Origin: Bacteroidota bacterium | GTDB lineage: Bacteria; Bacteroidota; Ignavibacteria; Kryptoniales; JAKASW01 | DNA length: 64,000 nt | NCBI GenBank assembly: GCA_021825585.1 | Contig: JAKAGT010000004.1 | Span: 124,001 to 188,000 of the forward strand | Direction of reading: 5' to 3' | In this document: positions 28,109 through 38,074 of the stretch, one piece after another | How positions within the stretch are numbered: position 1 is the stretch's first letter | Layout: every line of letters begins with the position of its first letter | Made by a program: the position numbers and the translations under genes | The notes under the pieces: model-generated | Told to the model about the DNA's origin: nothing | Database searches by the model: none | What the model saw: only the letters and a program-made list of their open reading frames with translations

Positions 28109-29536
28109 GTGAGCATAAATCATTCTTCAAGAATAAAGCAATTGCAGAAAGGAAAGGCGTTTCTCAGCCTCATCCTGGCAGTCGCTGCTTTCGTCATGCC
28201 TTCGTATTCAGCACTCGCGGCGGGAAGGACGGTCGTGGGATACTACTACTTCTGGGACAGGCAGAGCTTCCCGTACTCCGAGATTGAGTACTCTAAGTTG
28301 AACTGCATAGCATACGCGTTCGTGATACCAAATTCCGACGGCACCATCACTACCGAGCAAGGCGCATCGTGGAATGACTTTCTTTATCCACAGCTGATTG
28401 CGACAGCACACAACGACTACGTCAAGGTTGTCATATCGGTGGGCGGATATAATTCGGTGGCGACTGCGAACTTCAGTCTTCTGTGCAAGAGCGCGACGAC
28501 ACGGGCTAACTTCGCCAGGACCATGAAGGACTTCTGCCTTCAGAATGGTTTCGACGGAGTGGACATAGACTGGGAGTACCCGGGCTCAGGCGACCGGGCA
28601 AACTTTGTCGCGATGATACAGGCTTTGAGAGACTCGCTTAACTCCACAGGCAAGCAGCTCTCACTAAGCATCACGACACCTGGTTATGTCGGGAGCGGAT
28701 ACGATATAAACAGCCTCTATCCTCTCCTCGACTGGGTCGGCGTGATGACTTACGACTATCATGGCTCGTGGACTAACAACTCCGGCCCCATCTCACCGCT
28801 TTACCCCGGCGACGCCGAGGGCTCAGTCAGCACCTCCATTTCTCAATTCCTTCAGTCCACTTCTGTCCCGCCCTCAAAGCTTTTCATGGGGCTTGCGTTC
28901 TATGGATATGACTTCCAGTCAAAAGGGTTATATCAACCGCGAACAGGCTCGGCGCCGTCCATCCCGTTCAGAGCAGCGATAGATTCGGAAAAGGCAGGCT
29001 GGACGTACCATTGGGACGATGTTTCGAAGACCCCGTACCTTACGGATGCATCGAACACTCACGTGATTCCTTTCGACGATACCGTTTCGATCAGGTATAA
29101 ATGCGATTACTTGAAGAGCAAGGGCCTCGGAGGTGTGATCATCTGGGAGATCAGTCAGGATGACCTCGGAAGCTCGCAGCCGCTGCTCGAGACGACGTGG
29201 GGCATTCTCAATCCGGAAGAGGCTGTAGCATACCCGGGCAACCACGCGGTTCCGACTTACAGTTCGCTGCTGCAGAATTATCCCAACCCGTTCAACCCTT
29301 CGACAACGATCAGCTATCGGCTTTCAGCCGTCAGCAGGGTGACGCTCAGGGTCTATGACGTCCTGGGACAAGAGGTTGCTACGCTCGTTGATGGCCGTCA
29401 AGGCGCGGGAAATCACTCTGTGACCTTCTCCGCCAAAGGCGGATCCACCTATGGAGGAAACGCGAGCGGCGTCTATGTCAGCGTACTTTCGGTGAACGGA
29501 AAATTCTTTACACAGAAAATGCTTTATCTCAAATAA
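28109..29536 (+). CDS. GH18 family chitinase-like protein with T9SS CTD
   Basis: GFDGVDIDWEYPG (DxxDxDxE GH18 catalytic motif), VVISVGGYNS; NYPNPFNPSTTISYRL. GTG start at 28109 gives a signal peptide; the track start 27989 lies inside the upstream gene. Confidence 0.9.
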   Translation: MSINHSSRIKQLQKGKAFLSLILAVAAFVMPSYSALAAGRTVVGYYYFWDRQSFPYSEIEYSKLNCIAYAFVIPNSDGTITTEQGASWNDFLYPQLIATAHNDYVKVVISVGGYNSVATANFSLLCKSATTRANFARTMKDFCLQNGFDGVDIDWEYPGSGDRANFVAMIQALRDSLNSTGKQLSLSITTPGYVGSGYDINSLYPLLDWVGVMTYDYHGSWTNNSGPISPLYPGDAEGSVSTSISQFLQSTSVPPSKLFMGLAFYGYDFQSKGLYQPRTGSAPSIPFRAAIDSEKAGWTYHWDDVSKTPYLTDASNTHVIPFDDTVSIRYKCDYLKSKGLGGVIIWEISQDDLGSSQPLLETTWGILNPEEAVAYPGNHAVPTYSSLLQNYPNPFNPSTTISYRLSAVSRVTLRVYDVLGQEVATLVDGRQGAGNHSVTFSAKGGSTYGGNASGVYVSVLSVNGKFFTQKMLYLK

Positions 29537-29629
29537 TATTTTATTGGCCGAACTTAAACCGGCTTTCGGCAGACTCGTCCGAAGAACTCCTTCGGAAATG
29601 ATCCAATCGAGAAAAAGGAGCAAAAAAAG

Positions 29630-31744
29630 ATGTGGAATTGTAAAATAGGATCGCGGATCCTTACCATCATTGCAGTCGTGGCGCTTTACCAGGCCACCGC
29701 AATGAGTCAGGAGAATCCGTCAGCACCACCTCTGATTATCGACGTGAACTCGATAAACTGGACCTTGAGCAAGACCAGGGGCGACGGCGGAATGGTAAAC
29801 GAATACAGCTGGAATTTCGCTACGTTCGGACCCGATTTTGACTTTTACTGGCCGGCAGACCAGTACCTCTCGAACATGCTTTATCAAATCTTCAGCCCGA
29901 TCATGCTGTCGGATTCCGGGATCGTGGACACGTTGGGCGTGAGGCACCCGAAGTTTGCGGAACCGTCACAGCCGATAAGTCAGCCGGCCACCGATTGGAC
30001 GTGGGAGCGCAGGCGCTATCGTCCGCCGAACGTTACGGTCGACGGTGTCCAACTCAATCCGCCTTACCAATGGCAGGTGGACCCCAAACTGCCCGCGGAC
30101 GAAGTTGCCGAGTTCGATGACCTCATACCGGCTTACGGAATGCGTGCTCATGTAACTGTTTATGCCTTCAGTAATCCTGATCTTTCCAATGTCGCTATCT
30201 GGAAAGTCACCTTGAAATTCACCGGGGAAGTCGCTTTGCCGAAGACTCACGTTACGACACGATTACCCGATCAGACAATATCCATGTGGTGGCCGTTCTC
30301 GATCAGTTTCGGACCTACTATGGGCGGGTACGAGGAAGTCTACGGCGGCTACCCCGTGGAGAGCGAAAATGTCCTCGACGACTGGTACCAGATACCTAAC
30401 AAGTACGTAACCGACGATGCGAGAAAAGACCTGCTGGCAGCTTACTATTGGTGTTATTACAACTCGACACTCGTAGGCACCCCAACTTTTCCAAACGGGT
30501 CACAGGACGCCAGCGGAAACCCGGACAGGACGACGGGCCACCTTTATTCTCCGCAGGTGCCTGGTTATGCGCTCTTGTACGCGCCGGTGTCTGTCCAGAA
30601 TAACTCGGACGACCCCAATCAACCCTACTCTATGATGCACGCTTCGATCGCCAATAACCTCTGGCAGACCGGACAGGATTTCAGGAACGTCTATGTCGGC
30701 ACTGAAAGCAACGATAAATTCCCGCCGGATCCGATAACGATGGGAATCGGCATCCAAAAAGGTCCGATGCGTTTCGTTACGGCCGGACCCTACAGCATGA
30801 CCAAGAACTCCGCCGCCGGACGCTATGATTCCGTGACTTTCGTTTACGCCATAGGTGCGGGCACGGTTCCCTACGAAGTAGCCGACAGCGTGGGGAAAGC
30901 ATGGTTCAGCGGAAAAATCACTGATGCAGCCAAGGACAGCATCATTCTCGCAGGTGGGAAGGACTCCCTCGCAAATTCATTGGATCGCGCTTACTGGGCA
31001 TGGGATCAAATCAGCCACGGCAGGCCGGTACCTGCGGCACCTGCTCCGCCGGACGTCAACGTCACGAGCGGTCCAGACAGGATCACCGTCAACTGGTCGT
31101 ATCCCGACCCCTCATACTTCAACAATGCCGTGACCGGCGTTGATGACTGGTATGCTTGGCGCGTCTACCGCAAGACGGGCGCTTATTACGTCGACGACCC
31201 GTTGGACAACAAGAGTGGCGCGCAATGGCAGCTGGTCTATCAAACCACAGATAGAAACGTGACAACTTATATAGATACGAACGTCGTCAGGGGAGTCAAC
31301 TACTATTACGCGGTCACAGCTGTCGACAACGGATCACAAAACAACGGCATCGACCCCGGCACTAAAATGGAAAGTTCGCGCTATGCCACGCGTACGACAG
31401 TAGCGGCATCCTCTTACAAACCGGGCCTGAGCGTTTCCGGCCAGGTAAGAGTGGTACCGAATCCCGCGACCGTTGCAGCCGGTGCCCTCGCATATGCAGG
31501 AACACCGGACAAGCTCCTGTTTGTCAATTTGCCCGTCAGCTGCACCCTCTCGATCTACACCGAAACGGGCGACAAGGTCAGAACATGGCAGCACTACGGT
31601 ACGGCCGACGACACATGGGATCAGAGGACTTCGGGCAACCAGTATGTTGCAAGCGGTATTTACATCCTCGCGGTCACGAACTCAAAGGGATTGAACGGCC
31701 AGAGTCTGCCGGATCAGTTCGTAAAATTCGTGCTCGTCAGGTAA
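29630..31744 (+). CDS. Secreted FnIII-containing protein with variant C-terminal sorting-like domain
   Basis: Signal peptide; FnIII DRITVNWSYPDP..YYYAVTAVDNG; C-term VRVVPNP..PDKLLFVNLPVSCTLSIYTETGDKVRTW..VASGIYILAV..VKFVLVR. Confidence 0.7.
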   Translation: MWNCKIGSRILTIIAVVALYQATAMSQENPSAPPLIIDVNSINWTLSKTRGDGGMVNEYSWNFATFGPDFDFYWPADQYLSNMLYQIFSPIMLSDSGIVDTLGVRHPKFAEPSQPISQPATDWTWERRRYRPPNVTVDGVQLNPPYQWQVDPKLPADEVAEFDDLIPAYGMRAHVTVYAFSNPDLSNVAIWKVTLKFTGEVALPKTHVTTRLPDQTISMWWPFSISFGPTMGGYEEVYGGYPVESENVLDDWYQIPNKYVTDDARKDLLAAYYWCYYNSTLVGTPTFPNGSQDASGNPDRTTGHLYSPQVPGYALLYAPVSVQNNSDDPNQPYSMMHASIANNLWQTGQDFRNVYVGTESNDKFPPDPITMGIGIQKGPMRFVTAGPYSMTKNSAAGRYDSVTFVYAIGAGTVPYEVADSVGKAWFSGKITDAAKDSIILAGGKDSLANSLDRAYWAWDQISHGRPVPAAPAPPDVNVTSGPDRITVNWSYPDPSYFNNAVTGVDDWYAWRVYRKTGAYYVDDPLDNKSGAQWQLVYQTTDRNVTTYIDTNVVRGVNYYYAVTAVDNGSQNNGIDPGTKMESSRYATRTTVAASSYKPGLSVSGQVRVVPNPATVAAGALAYAGTPDKLLFVNLPVSCTLSIYTETGDKVRTWQHYGTADDTWDQRTSGNQYVASGIYILAVTNSKGLNGQSLPDQFVKFVLVR

Positions 31745-31778
31745 GGCAGATGACAGGAATCCAATGGGAGACAAAGAG

Positions 31779-32807
31779 ATGAGCAAATATACTTATTATC
31801 TGGCAGCAATCGTGTTATCGGTGTTTTTCGTGAGTCAGAGTTCAAACGCACAGGTAGAGCAGGCACAGGTCGGCTTCAGGTTCCTTGAAAACCCGGTCTC
31901 GGCAGAGGCGATGGGAAAAGCAGGCAGCGGCGTCGCAACTCTGACGAACTCCAATGCTATCTTCTGGAATCCCGCCGGTATCGGCTGGATCGAGAAGTCG
32001 GTCGACCTGAACGTCAACTATACCGTCGGGATTGCAAGCATAAACTACCTCGCCCCATCGATCGCCGTCAAGCTCGGCGATTTTGGCGTACTGGATTTTG
32101 ACGGCATAATCATGAACTACGGCGACTTCTACGGCACTCGCGTCGCAAATAATTCCTCGGGATATATCGAGACAGGAACTTTCAGCCCGCAGGCATTTGC
32201 GATCGGTGTCGGATTTTCGCAGAAAGTCAGCGATCATTTCTCGTACGGCGTGCATTTCAAATACGCTTATCAGAATCTTGGAGACGCCTGGGTCAGCACT
32301 TCCGGAACCGATCTGACCGATCCAACATTGCAAATCGGAACAATTAAGTACTCACGATTGGAGCCCGCCTTCGACGTGGGGGCCCTTTATGACTTCCTCT
32401 TTCACGGCATCCGCTTCGGTGCCTCGCTGCAGAACGTGTCGAGGCAAATCACGTACGAGCAGCAGTCGTTCCTCATGCCGTTTTCAGTTAACTTCGGCCT
32501 CACTGTCGAACCAATTTCATTCGTGACCGGCAACGAGACGTCCCTTTCCCGTTCCCTAGTAATCAGCGTCGAGTCTACACACCCGAGGGATTTCAACGAG
32601 AGTGTACACTTCGGAGCCGAATACGACTACGCGAATATCCTAGCCCTCCGGGCAGGCTACATGACAGGGATGGACCAGCGCGGATTTACAGCGGGTCTCG
32701 GTGTCTCGGAGGAGCTGGCTGGTTCGACACTTCGGGTCGATTACGCTTATGAGCCGTTCGGCGTATTCGGCGCAGTCCACTATATCTCGTTAGGCGTCGC
32801 GTATTGA
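31779..32807 (+). CDS. PorV/PorQ-like outer-membrane beta-barrel protein
   Basis: AQVGFRFLENPVSAEAMGKAGSGVATLTNSNAIFWNPAGIGW; barrel C-terminus. Confidence 0.75.
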   Translation: MSKYTYYLAAIVLSVFFVSQSSNAQVEQAQVGFRFLENPVSAEAMGKAGSGVATLTNSNAIFWNPAGIGWIEKSVDLNVNYTVGIASINYLAPSIAVKLGDFGVLDFDGIIMNYGDFYGTRVANNSSGYIETGTFSPQAFAIGVGFSQKVSDHFSYGVHFKYAYQNLGDAWVSTSGTDLTDPTLQIGTIKYSRLEPAFDVGALYDFLFHGIRFGASLQNVSRQITYEQQSFLMPFSVNFGLTVEPISFVTGNETSLSRSLVISVESTHPRDFNESVHFGAEYDYANILALRAGYMTGMDQRGFTAGLGVSEELAGSTLRVDYAYEPFGVFGAVHYISLGVAY

Positions 32808-32879
32808 ATTTATTGTATCTATGTGAACGAGAGAACCAAAGCAATGGTAATAGTAAATGATTCGTCCTTTCGTTGGATG

Positions 32880-32902
32880 TGGCGGTGCGATAAACGCCGC
32901 CA
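32880..32902 (+). promoter_or_regulatory. Hairpin followed by U-rich stretch in TonB-receptor leader (terminator/attenuator candidate)
   Basis: TGGCGG-tgcgataaacg-CCGCCA followed by taccatctttgtctttttg. Confidence 0.4.
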
Positions 32903-32960
32903 TACCATCTTTGTCTTTTTGTGTACATCAATTTCATACACCTACAAAGGGAGTAGAGAC

Positions 32961-35900
32961 ATGTCTGTTTCCAAGAGCAAGCTAATCGCCTTGTTGTGCC
33001 CCCCATTGCCACCAGAGAAGGCTAAGATGCTCAGAAGGGTTTCTCCTTTTCTAAGCATGGTGGTTCTTATCGCAGTATTGTTCATGAACACTGCCGTTTT
33101 GGTCGCTGCTACCTCCAATATTGTGGGATACGTAAAGGACGCCCAAACAGGTGACGCTCTTCCGGGTGCCAATGTACTTCTTGTGGGAACTAGCCTTGGA
33201 GCATCGACGGACATAAACGGCAAGTACACAGTTCAGAATGTACCGCCGGGATCGTACACTATTCGTGCTACGTACATTGGCTACAAACCACTGGAGGTTA
33301 CTATTCGAGTCAAAGAGAATGTGAACCTCGAGCAGAACTTCAAGCTCGAAGCAGTTGGTGTACAGGGTCAAGCCGTCGTGGTCACCGCGCAGGCAAGTGG
33401 TCAAAACTCAGCCATAAACCAGCAGATCTCATCGAACAGGATTACGAACGTGGTTTCCGCGGCGAGGATTCAGGAGCTTCCCGATGCGAACGCCGCCGAA
33501 TCTGTAGGGAGACTACCAGGAATTTCACTCCTCAGAAGCGGAGGTGAGGCAGACCAAGTGGTTATCCGAGGACTTGCCCCCCAGTACAATGAAATTGAAA
33601 TAAACGGTGTGCAAATGGCTTCGTCCAATCCCAATAATCGAAGTGCTGACCTAAGTATGATATCATCAGATATGCTCGAGGGGATCCAGGTTACGAAGAC
33701 CGTAACACCTGACATGGATGCCAACGTCATCGGAGGAGTGGTAAACTTCGAATTGCGAGAGGCAAAGGTGGAACAGCCCGGAGTACCAAGACTTAATTTT
33801 CTCGCACAGGGAGCCTACAACGGTCTGCCGGATGCATATAACAAGTTCAACAACTACAAATACGTGGGAACCGCTGAAGACAGATTCTTTGGCAGTCGGC
33901 TGGGCGTCCTTGCACAGGCATCTTTGGAGAGGAGGAATCTCTCCGACAATGAACTTGGGGCTGCCTATAGCCCAAGCGGCAACAGCCTGATTGATTACCT
34001 CACCAGAAGCATAAACATAGATGACATAGGCAGGGACAGACAACGGGGAAATGCGGTTGTTACACTAGACTACAAATTGCCGCAAGGGAAGATCTATCTT
34101 TCCAATTTCCTCAGCAGCAGCGTTACGCAATCAGAAGACCGTGAGCAGTTTTATAATGTAAATAGTGGTACAAACACCCAGAGCTTTGTGTCTAAATATA
34201 CAAAGAGCACGTTGAATGCCATTACAAACATGCTTGTCTATGAGCAGCAAGCATCGATTTTTCATATGAAGGTGACTCTTTCTCATTCATACTCCGAGAC
34301 GAAAGATCCTAATGACTGGTCGGTCAGCTTCATAAACTCTTCTGCGGGGCTTGGACAGTTTGGTTTCGCGGCTAACCTGAATCCACAGAACGTTGTGAAG
34401 GCAGCCAACAACGATATATCTAACACTCTCTTACATACTGTATCAACAAACTACAGTTTCACACGCGAGCGAGATTTAGCGGCGGCTGTAGATTTCGATG
34501 TGCACGTAAATTTCTCGGATATGATTGCCTCTATTATAAAGTTCGGCGGAAAGTTTCAGCATCAGACAAGGTCGTATGATTTAAATGTTATTGATGGAGA
34601 GCCTTTTGGTTATGCAAGCGGGGGAGCAATCATAGGCCAGTTGACACCTGTCTTCCCATGGTTCAAGACGAAGCCTGGAGACAATCTGAATGTCCTGATG
34701 ACGCCTTTTCTGGATCCGAATTTTAGCTACGGGACGTTCCTTGGTGGAGCCTACTCGATGATTTACCCCCTGAATTATTCTCATTTACAATCCATGGTGG
34801 ATTATATGATAGCCCATCAACTTCCCAGAAACATTACTTTTAATTATGACATTGGCGGGTCAACAGCAAATGACTATTCGGGAAAGGAAGACATAAGTGC
34901 TGCCTATGGGATGGCAACTGTCAATGTCGGGCCTTCGCTTACCATAATTTCGGGTGTTCGATACCAACAACTCAAGACAGTCTACATAGCCGCCCAGGGA
35001 TTAATGGGACCCACATCATATGCTGCTTATGATAATCAGCTGGACACGGTTACAGCATACCATCCGTACTGGCTGCCTGATGTGCTTCTACGCTTTAAGC
35101 CGCTGGATTGGTTTGATATCCGGCTTGCTTATACAAACACGATATCGTACCCGTCTTATTCTGCTTTGGCACCAATAATCATCGTGGCGCAGTCTGCCGG
35201 TACGTTGAAATGGAACGGTTTTAAACTGGACCCCATAAGGTCAACAAATTACGACGCATATTTTTCTCTCTACGGCAACACCATTGGGTTGTTCACTGCA
35301 GGTGCGTTCCTGAAACAAATTACGAATCTGATATATCAATATACTTTTACACCTGCTACGCCAGCGCTGTTGGAACAGTATTACCCTGCATGGGTAACCA
35401 ATAAAGTGCCCCTATCCGGTATCTCCGTGACTGAATATGTAAATAATCCATACAGGGTCAACAATTATGGGATGGAGCTTGATTGGCAGACCCATTTCTG
35501 GTATCTGCCCGGACCTTTGACAGGATTAGTGATGAACGTGAACTACACCCATATTTTTTCAAAAGCACAGTATCCGTTCCAATATGTAAACACCAAGGTT
35601 CGCCCGACCAAATACATTGATTCAACCTATTACGCTCCACTCCTTTACCAACCCGACGATATTGTCAATGTCACTATTGGGTATGACTATGAGGGATTCT
35701 CAATCCGTGTGTCTTCGATATACTCGGCTAAGATTTTCACAGGCCCTACCCAGTGGCCACAGTTGCGAGCCTACACTGCCGCATACAATCGATGGGATAT
35801 TGCTGTGAAACAAGATCTGCCGTTGCGAGGGCTTCAGCTATTTGGCAGTTGGAATAATCTCAACGGTGCCAATGATGTCAGCGTGATTGCGGCTCCGACA

Positions 35901-35966
35901 GGCGTGCCAACACAGGAACAGAGTTATGATTACGTAATAGAATTGGGACTTCGCTATCAATTGTAA
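32961..35966 (+). CDS. TonB-dependent receptor, paralogue of 21277-24180
   Basis: VGYVKDAQTGDALPGANVLLVGTSLGASTDINGKYTVQNVPPG; ELPDANAAESVGRLPGISLLRSGGEADQVVIRGLAPQYNEIEINGVQ. Start reset to MSVSKSK after aaaggg. Confidence 0.93.
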   Translation: MSVSKSKLIALLCPPLPPEKAKMLRRVSPFLSMVVLIAVLFMNTAVLVAATSNIVGYVKDAQTGDALPGANVLLVGTSLGASTDINGKYTVQNVPPGSYTIRATYIGYKPLEVTIRVKENVNLEQNFKLEAVGVQGQAVVVTAQASGQNSAINQQISSNRITNVVSAARIQELPDANAAESVGRLPGISLLRSGGEADQVVIRGLAPQYNEIEINGVQMASSNPNNRSADLSMISSDMLEGIQVTKTVTPDMDANVIGGVVNFELREAKVEQPGVPRLNFLAQGAYNGLPDAYNKFNNYKYVGTAEDRFFGSRLGVLAQASLERRNLSDNELGAAYSPSGNSLIDYLTRSINIDDIGRDRQRGNAVVTLDYKLPQGKIYLSNFLSSSVTQSEDREQFYNVNSGTNTQSFVSKYTKSTLNAITNMLVYEQQASIFHMKVTLSHSYSETKDPNDWSVSFINSSAGLGQFGFAANLNPQNVVKAANNDISNTLLHTVSTNYSFTRERDLAAAVDFDVHVNFSDMIASIIKFGGKFQHQTRSYDLNVIDGEPFGYASGGAIIGQLTPVFPWFKTKPGDNLNVLMTPFLDPNFSYGTFLGGAYSMIYPLNYSHLQSMVDYMIAHQLPRNITFNYDIGGSTANDYSGKEDISAAYGMATVNVGPSLTIISGVRYQQLKTVYIAAQGLMGPTSYAAYDNQLDTVTAYHPYWLPDVLLRFKPLDWFDIRLAYTNTISYPSYSALAPIIIVAQSAGTLKWNGFKLDPIRSTNYDAYFSLYGNTIGLFTAGAFLKQITNLIYQYTFTPATPALLEQYYPAWVTNKVPLSGISVTEYVNNPYRVNNYGMELDWQTHFWYLPGPLTGLVMNVNYTHIFSKAQYPFQYVNTKVRPTKYIDSTYYAPLLYQPDDIVNVTIGYDYEGFSIRVSSIYSAKIFTGPTQWPQLRAYTAAYNRWDIAVKQDLPLRGLQLFGSWNNLNGANDVSVIAAPTGVPTQEQSYDYVIELGLRYQL

Positions 35967-36168
35967 GTGTTTCTCCGCTAACCAAAACCATGGTCATGGA
36001 CTTGCTAAATCGCAATAAGCATAAACTCAGGTCGGTGCTTCAATATGAAGGGAGGTGTCGCAGAGGCTCAAATGAGATCAGTTCTGAGAGGTTAAGCCAT
36101 TTTCAAAGCAAAGGACAAATGGAAATGGGAAATCAGGATAATCCTAATCAATCAAAAGGAGAGGTAAG

Positions 36169-37920
36169 ATGAAACGATTTATCTACGGAATGCTTTTCGT
36201 TGTGGTGGTGGCTTTCATAGCACCGCACAGATCGGTTGCTGCGCCTGGCGATACGCTTGTTGTTTATGCGACACCGATCGATGTTACGCTTGACAGTGTC
36301 GTTAACCACGACCAGGCCACCGCACACCACCACGTGTACGTGCTCGCATCAACGGACACACCATACACTTTCAACGCCAGCGTAGTGGTTAATGATAATG
36401 TGACATTCCTCGGCGTGCTAGGATCAGGCGGAAGACCGCCTTGTATCCAACCCAACGTTCTGCAGGATGGTTCAATTCCCGGTCATCTGTTTACATTCAC
36501 CAAGTCCGGTTCGGTTGTGAGAATTGAAAATCTATATCTTGTCGGAATTTCGGTCGATAATTCCGTCAATTGGGGTGACGGGCAGGGAATTACTGTGACA
36601 GCGGATAGTGTCAAATGTCATATCAATAACGTTGTCTTCGAACAATGGAGTCAATTCGGCATAAGTTATTCAGGGAAGTGGGACAGTTTCTGGATTACGA
36701 ATTGCAAATTCAGAAACTTTGTGACTATGGCCAGTGACTACATCGGAGAAGCATTTAGAAACAGGAATGATCTTGGTGCCTTTCCTACCGACACCCTCGT
36801 TATGAAGTATAACACGTTCTTGGCATTGAATTGCTACGTGGCCGCCCCCGTCACAACTGCGGCTTTGAACTATTGGGATTTTGAACACAACACGATTGTG
36901 GGCATCTACAAGAATCCGTTCTTTGCCATGAATGCGACGAACTGGATATGCGACCACAACATTTTCTATGCTGCATACGCAGGCGGAATGGCAAACGGTG
37001 AGTATCCTTGGTGGGATCGTATATGGTCGCCGGGCGTTGGTGCTGTTATAGATCTTGATACCCTCAGCAAACCCAATGCGGCTGCCTTCGGCGTCGATAC
37101 AACACAGGCAACTTGGTCGGCGACTGCAGAGGCAAAGAGAACTATCGAGGTAAATGACAACATTTACTTCATGCCGAAATCCATAACCGATTTTGTTACG
37201 GCATGGGACGATACAGCGCACGGCCTTGACAGCATTTACACATGCGGCTGGATGAACAACATAACAACAAATATGTTTACGAATCATACTCGTTGGCCGG
37301 GTCTCCATGATGTTGGTAACAAAGTAGATGTTGATCCAGGATATGGTCCCGGAATTGCGGCTATGATAGGAGCACCGGGAACGACAGTTCCAGCCGGAGA
37401 TGGCATTGGGCTCCTACCGTACTTGACAGAATCGAGGACACACAGCGACGTTACGACTCATTTGTGGGGGTACATGCAGGCGGCGCCTGACTACTCGAGC
37501 GGTAACTGGAACCCAATATGGCCGCTTCCGGAACAAACTTCAGGTGATCTGAAATATTCCGCCGCATTGACAGCAACTGATGGGAAGCCATATGGTGATC
37601 CCTACTGGTTTACCCTTACACCAACCGGAGTCAAGTTGCTGCCAGTGTCTGTACCGTCGAAGTTTGACTTGAGCAACAACTATCCGAACCCGTTCAACCC
37701 CTCGACGGATATAAAGGTCAGCTTGAAACAGGCCGGCGTGATGAGTCTGAAGGTTTATAACGTACTCGGTGAGCTGGTAAAGGTGGTGGATCAGGGCTAC
37801 AAGCCAGCAGGCGAATATACGTACAATGTCAACATGGATAATTTCGCGAGTGGAGTTTATTTCTATACACTCCAGCAAGGAGCCAATTTCATGACAAAGA
37901 AAATGATTCTTCTCAAATAG
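36169..37920 (+). CDS. Secreted beta-helix-like protein with T9SS CTD, paralogue of 19313-21004
   Basis: DSFWITNCKFRNFVT..YWDFEHNTIVGIYKNPFFAMNATNWICDHNIFYAAY; NYPNPFNPSTDIKVSL..TKKMILLK. Confidence 0.75.
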   Translation: MKRFIYGMLFVVVVAFIAPHRSVAAPGDTLVVYATPIDVTLDSVVNHDQATAHHHVYVLASTDTPYTFNASVVVNDNVTFLGVLGSGGRPPCIQPNVLQDGSIPGHLFTFTKSGSVVRIENLYLVGISVDNSVNWGDGQGITVTADSVKCHINNVVFEQWSQFGISYSGKWDSFWITNCKFRNFVTMASDYIGEAFRNRNDLGAFPTDTLVMKYNTFLALNCYVAAPVTTAALNYWDFEHNTIVGIYKNPFFAMNATNWICDHNIFYAAYAGGMANGEYPWWDRIWSPGVGAVIDLDTLSKPNAAAFGVDTTQATWSATAEAKRTIEVNDNIYFMPKSITDFVTAWDDTAHGLDSIYTCGWMNNITTNMFTNHTRWPGLHDVGNKVDVDPGYGPGIAAMIGAPGTTVPAGDGIGLLPYLTESRTHSDVTTHLWGYMQAAPDYSSGNWNPIWPLPEQTSGDLKYSAALTATDGKPYGDPYWFTLTPTGVKLLPVSVPSKFDLSNNYPNPFNPSTDIKVSLKQAGVMSLKVYNVLGELVKVVDQGYKPAGEYTYNVNMDNFASGVYFYTLQQGANFMTKKMILLK

Positions 37921-37950
37921 TGATGACAAATGTTGTGTTAATTAGCAACC

Positions 37951-37977
37951 GTAGGGCGACTTGCCGTGTCGCCCTAC
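37951..37977. repeat. REP-like hairpin
   Basis: GTAGGGCGAC-ttgccgt-GTCGCCCTAC perfect 10-bp stem; a second two-tier hairpin (AAAGGCA..TGCGGTgacACCGCA..TGCCTTT) follows at about 37984-38023. Confidence 0.6.
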
Positions 37978-38074
37978 AAGAAAAAGGCATCAAGAGATGC
38001 GGTGACACCGCAAGTGCCTTTGCATCATCTTACTGTATTTTGATACAAACACCCTAAATTAAAAAGGACACGTG

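Noticed and set aside
18506-38000. SusD-like partner genes for the TonB receptors
   Set aside because: None of the neighbouring ORFs shows SusD/RagB-like features by eye; beta-helix or FnIII proteins occupy that position.
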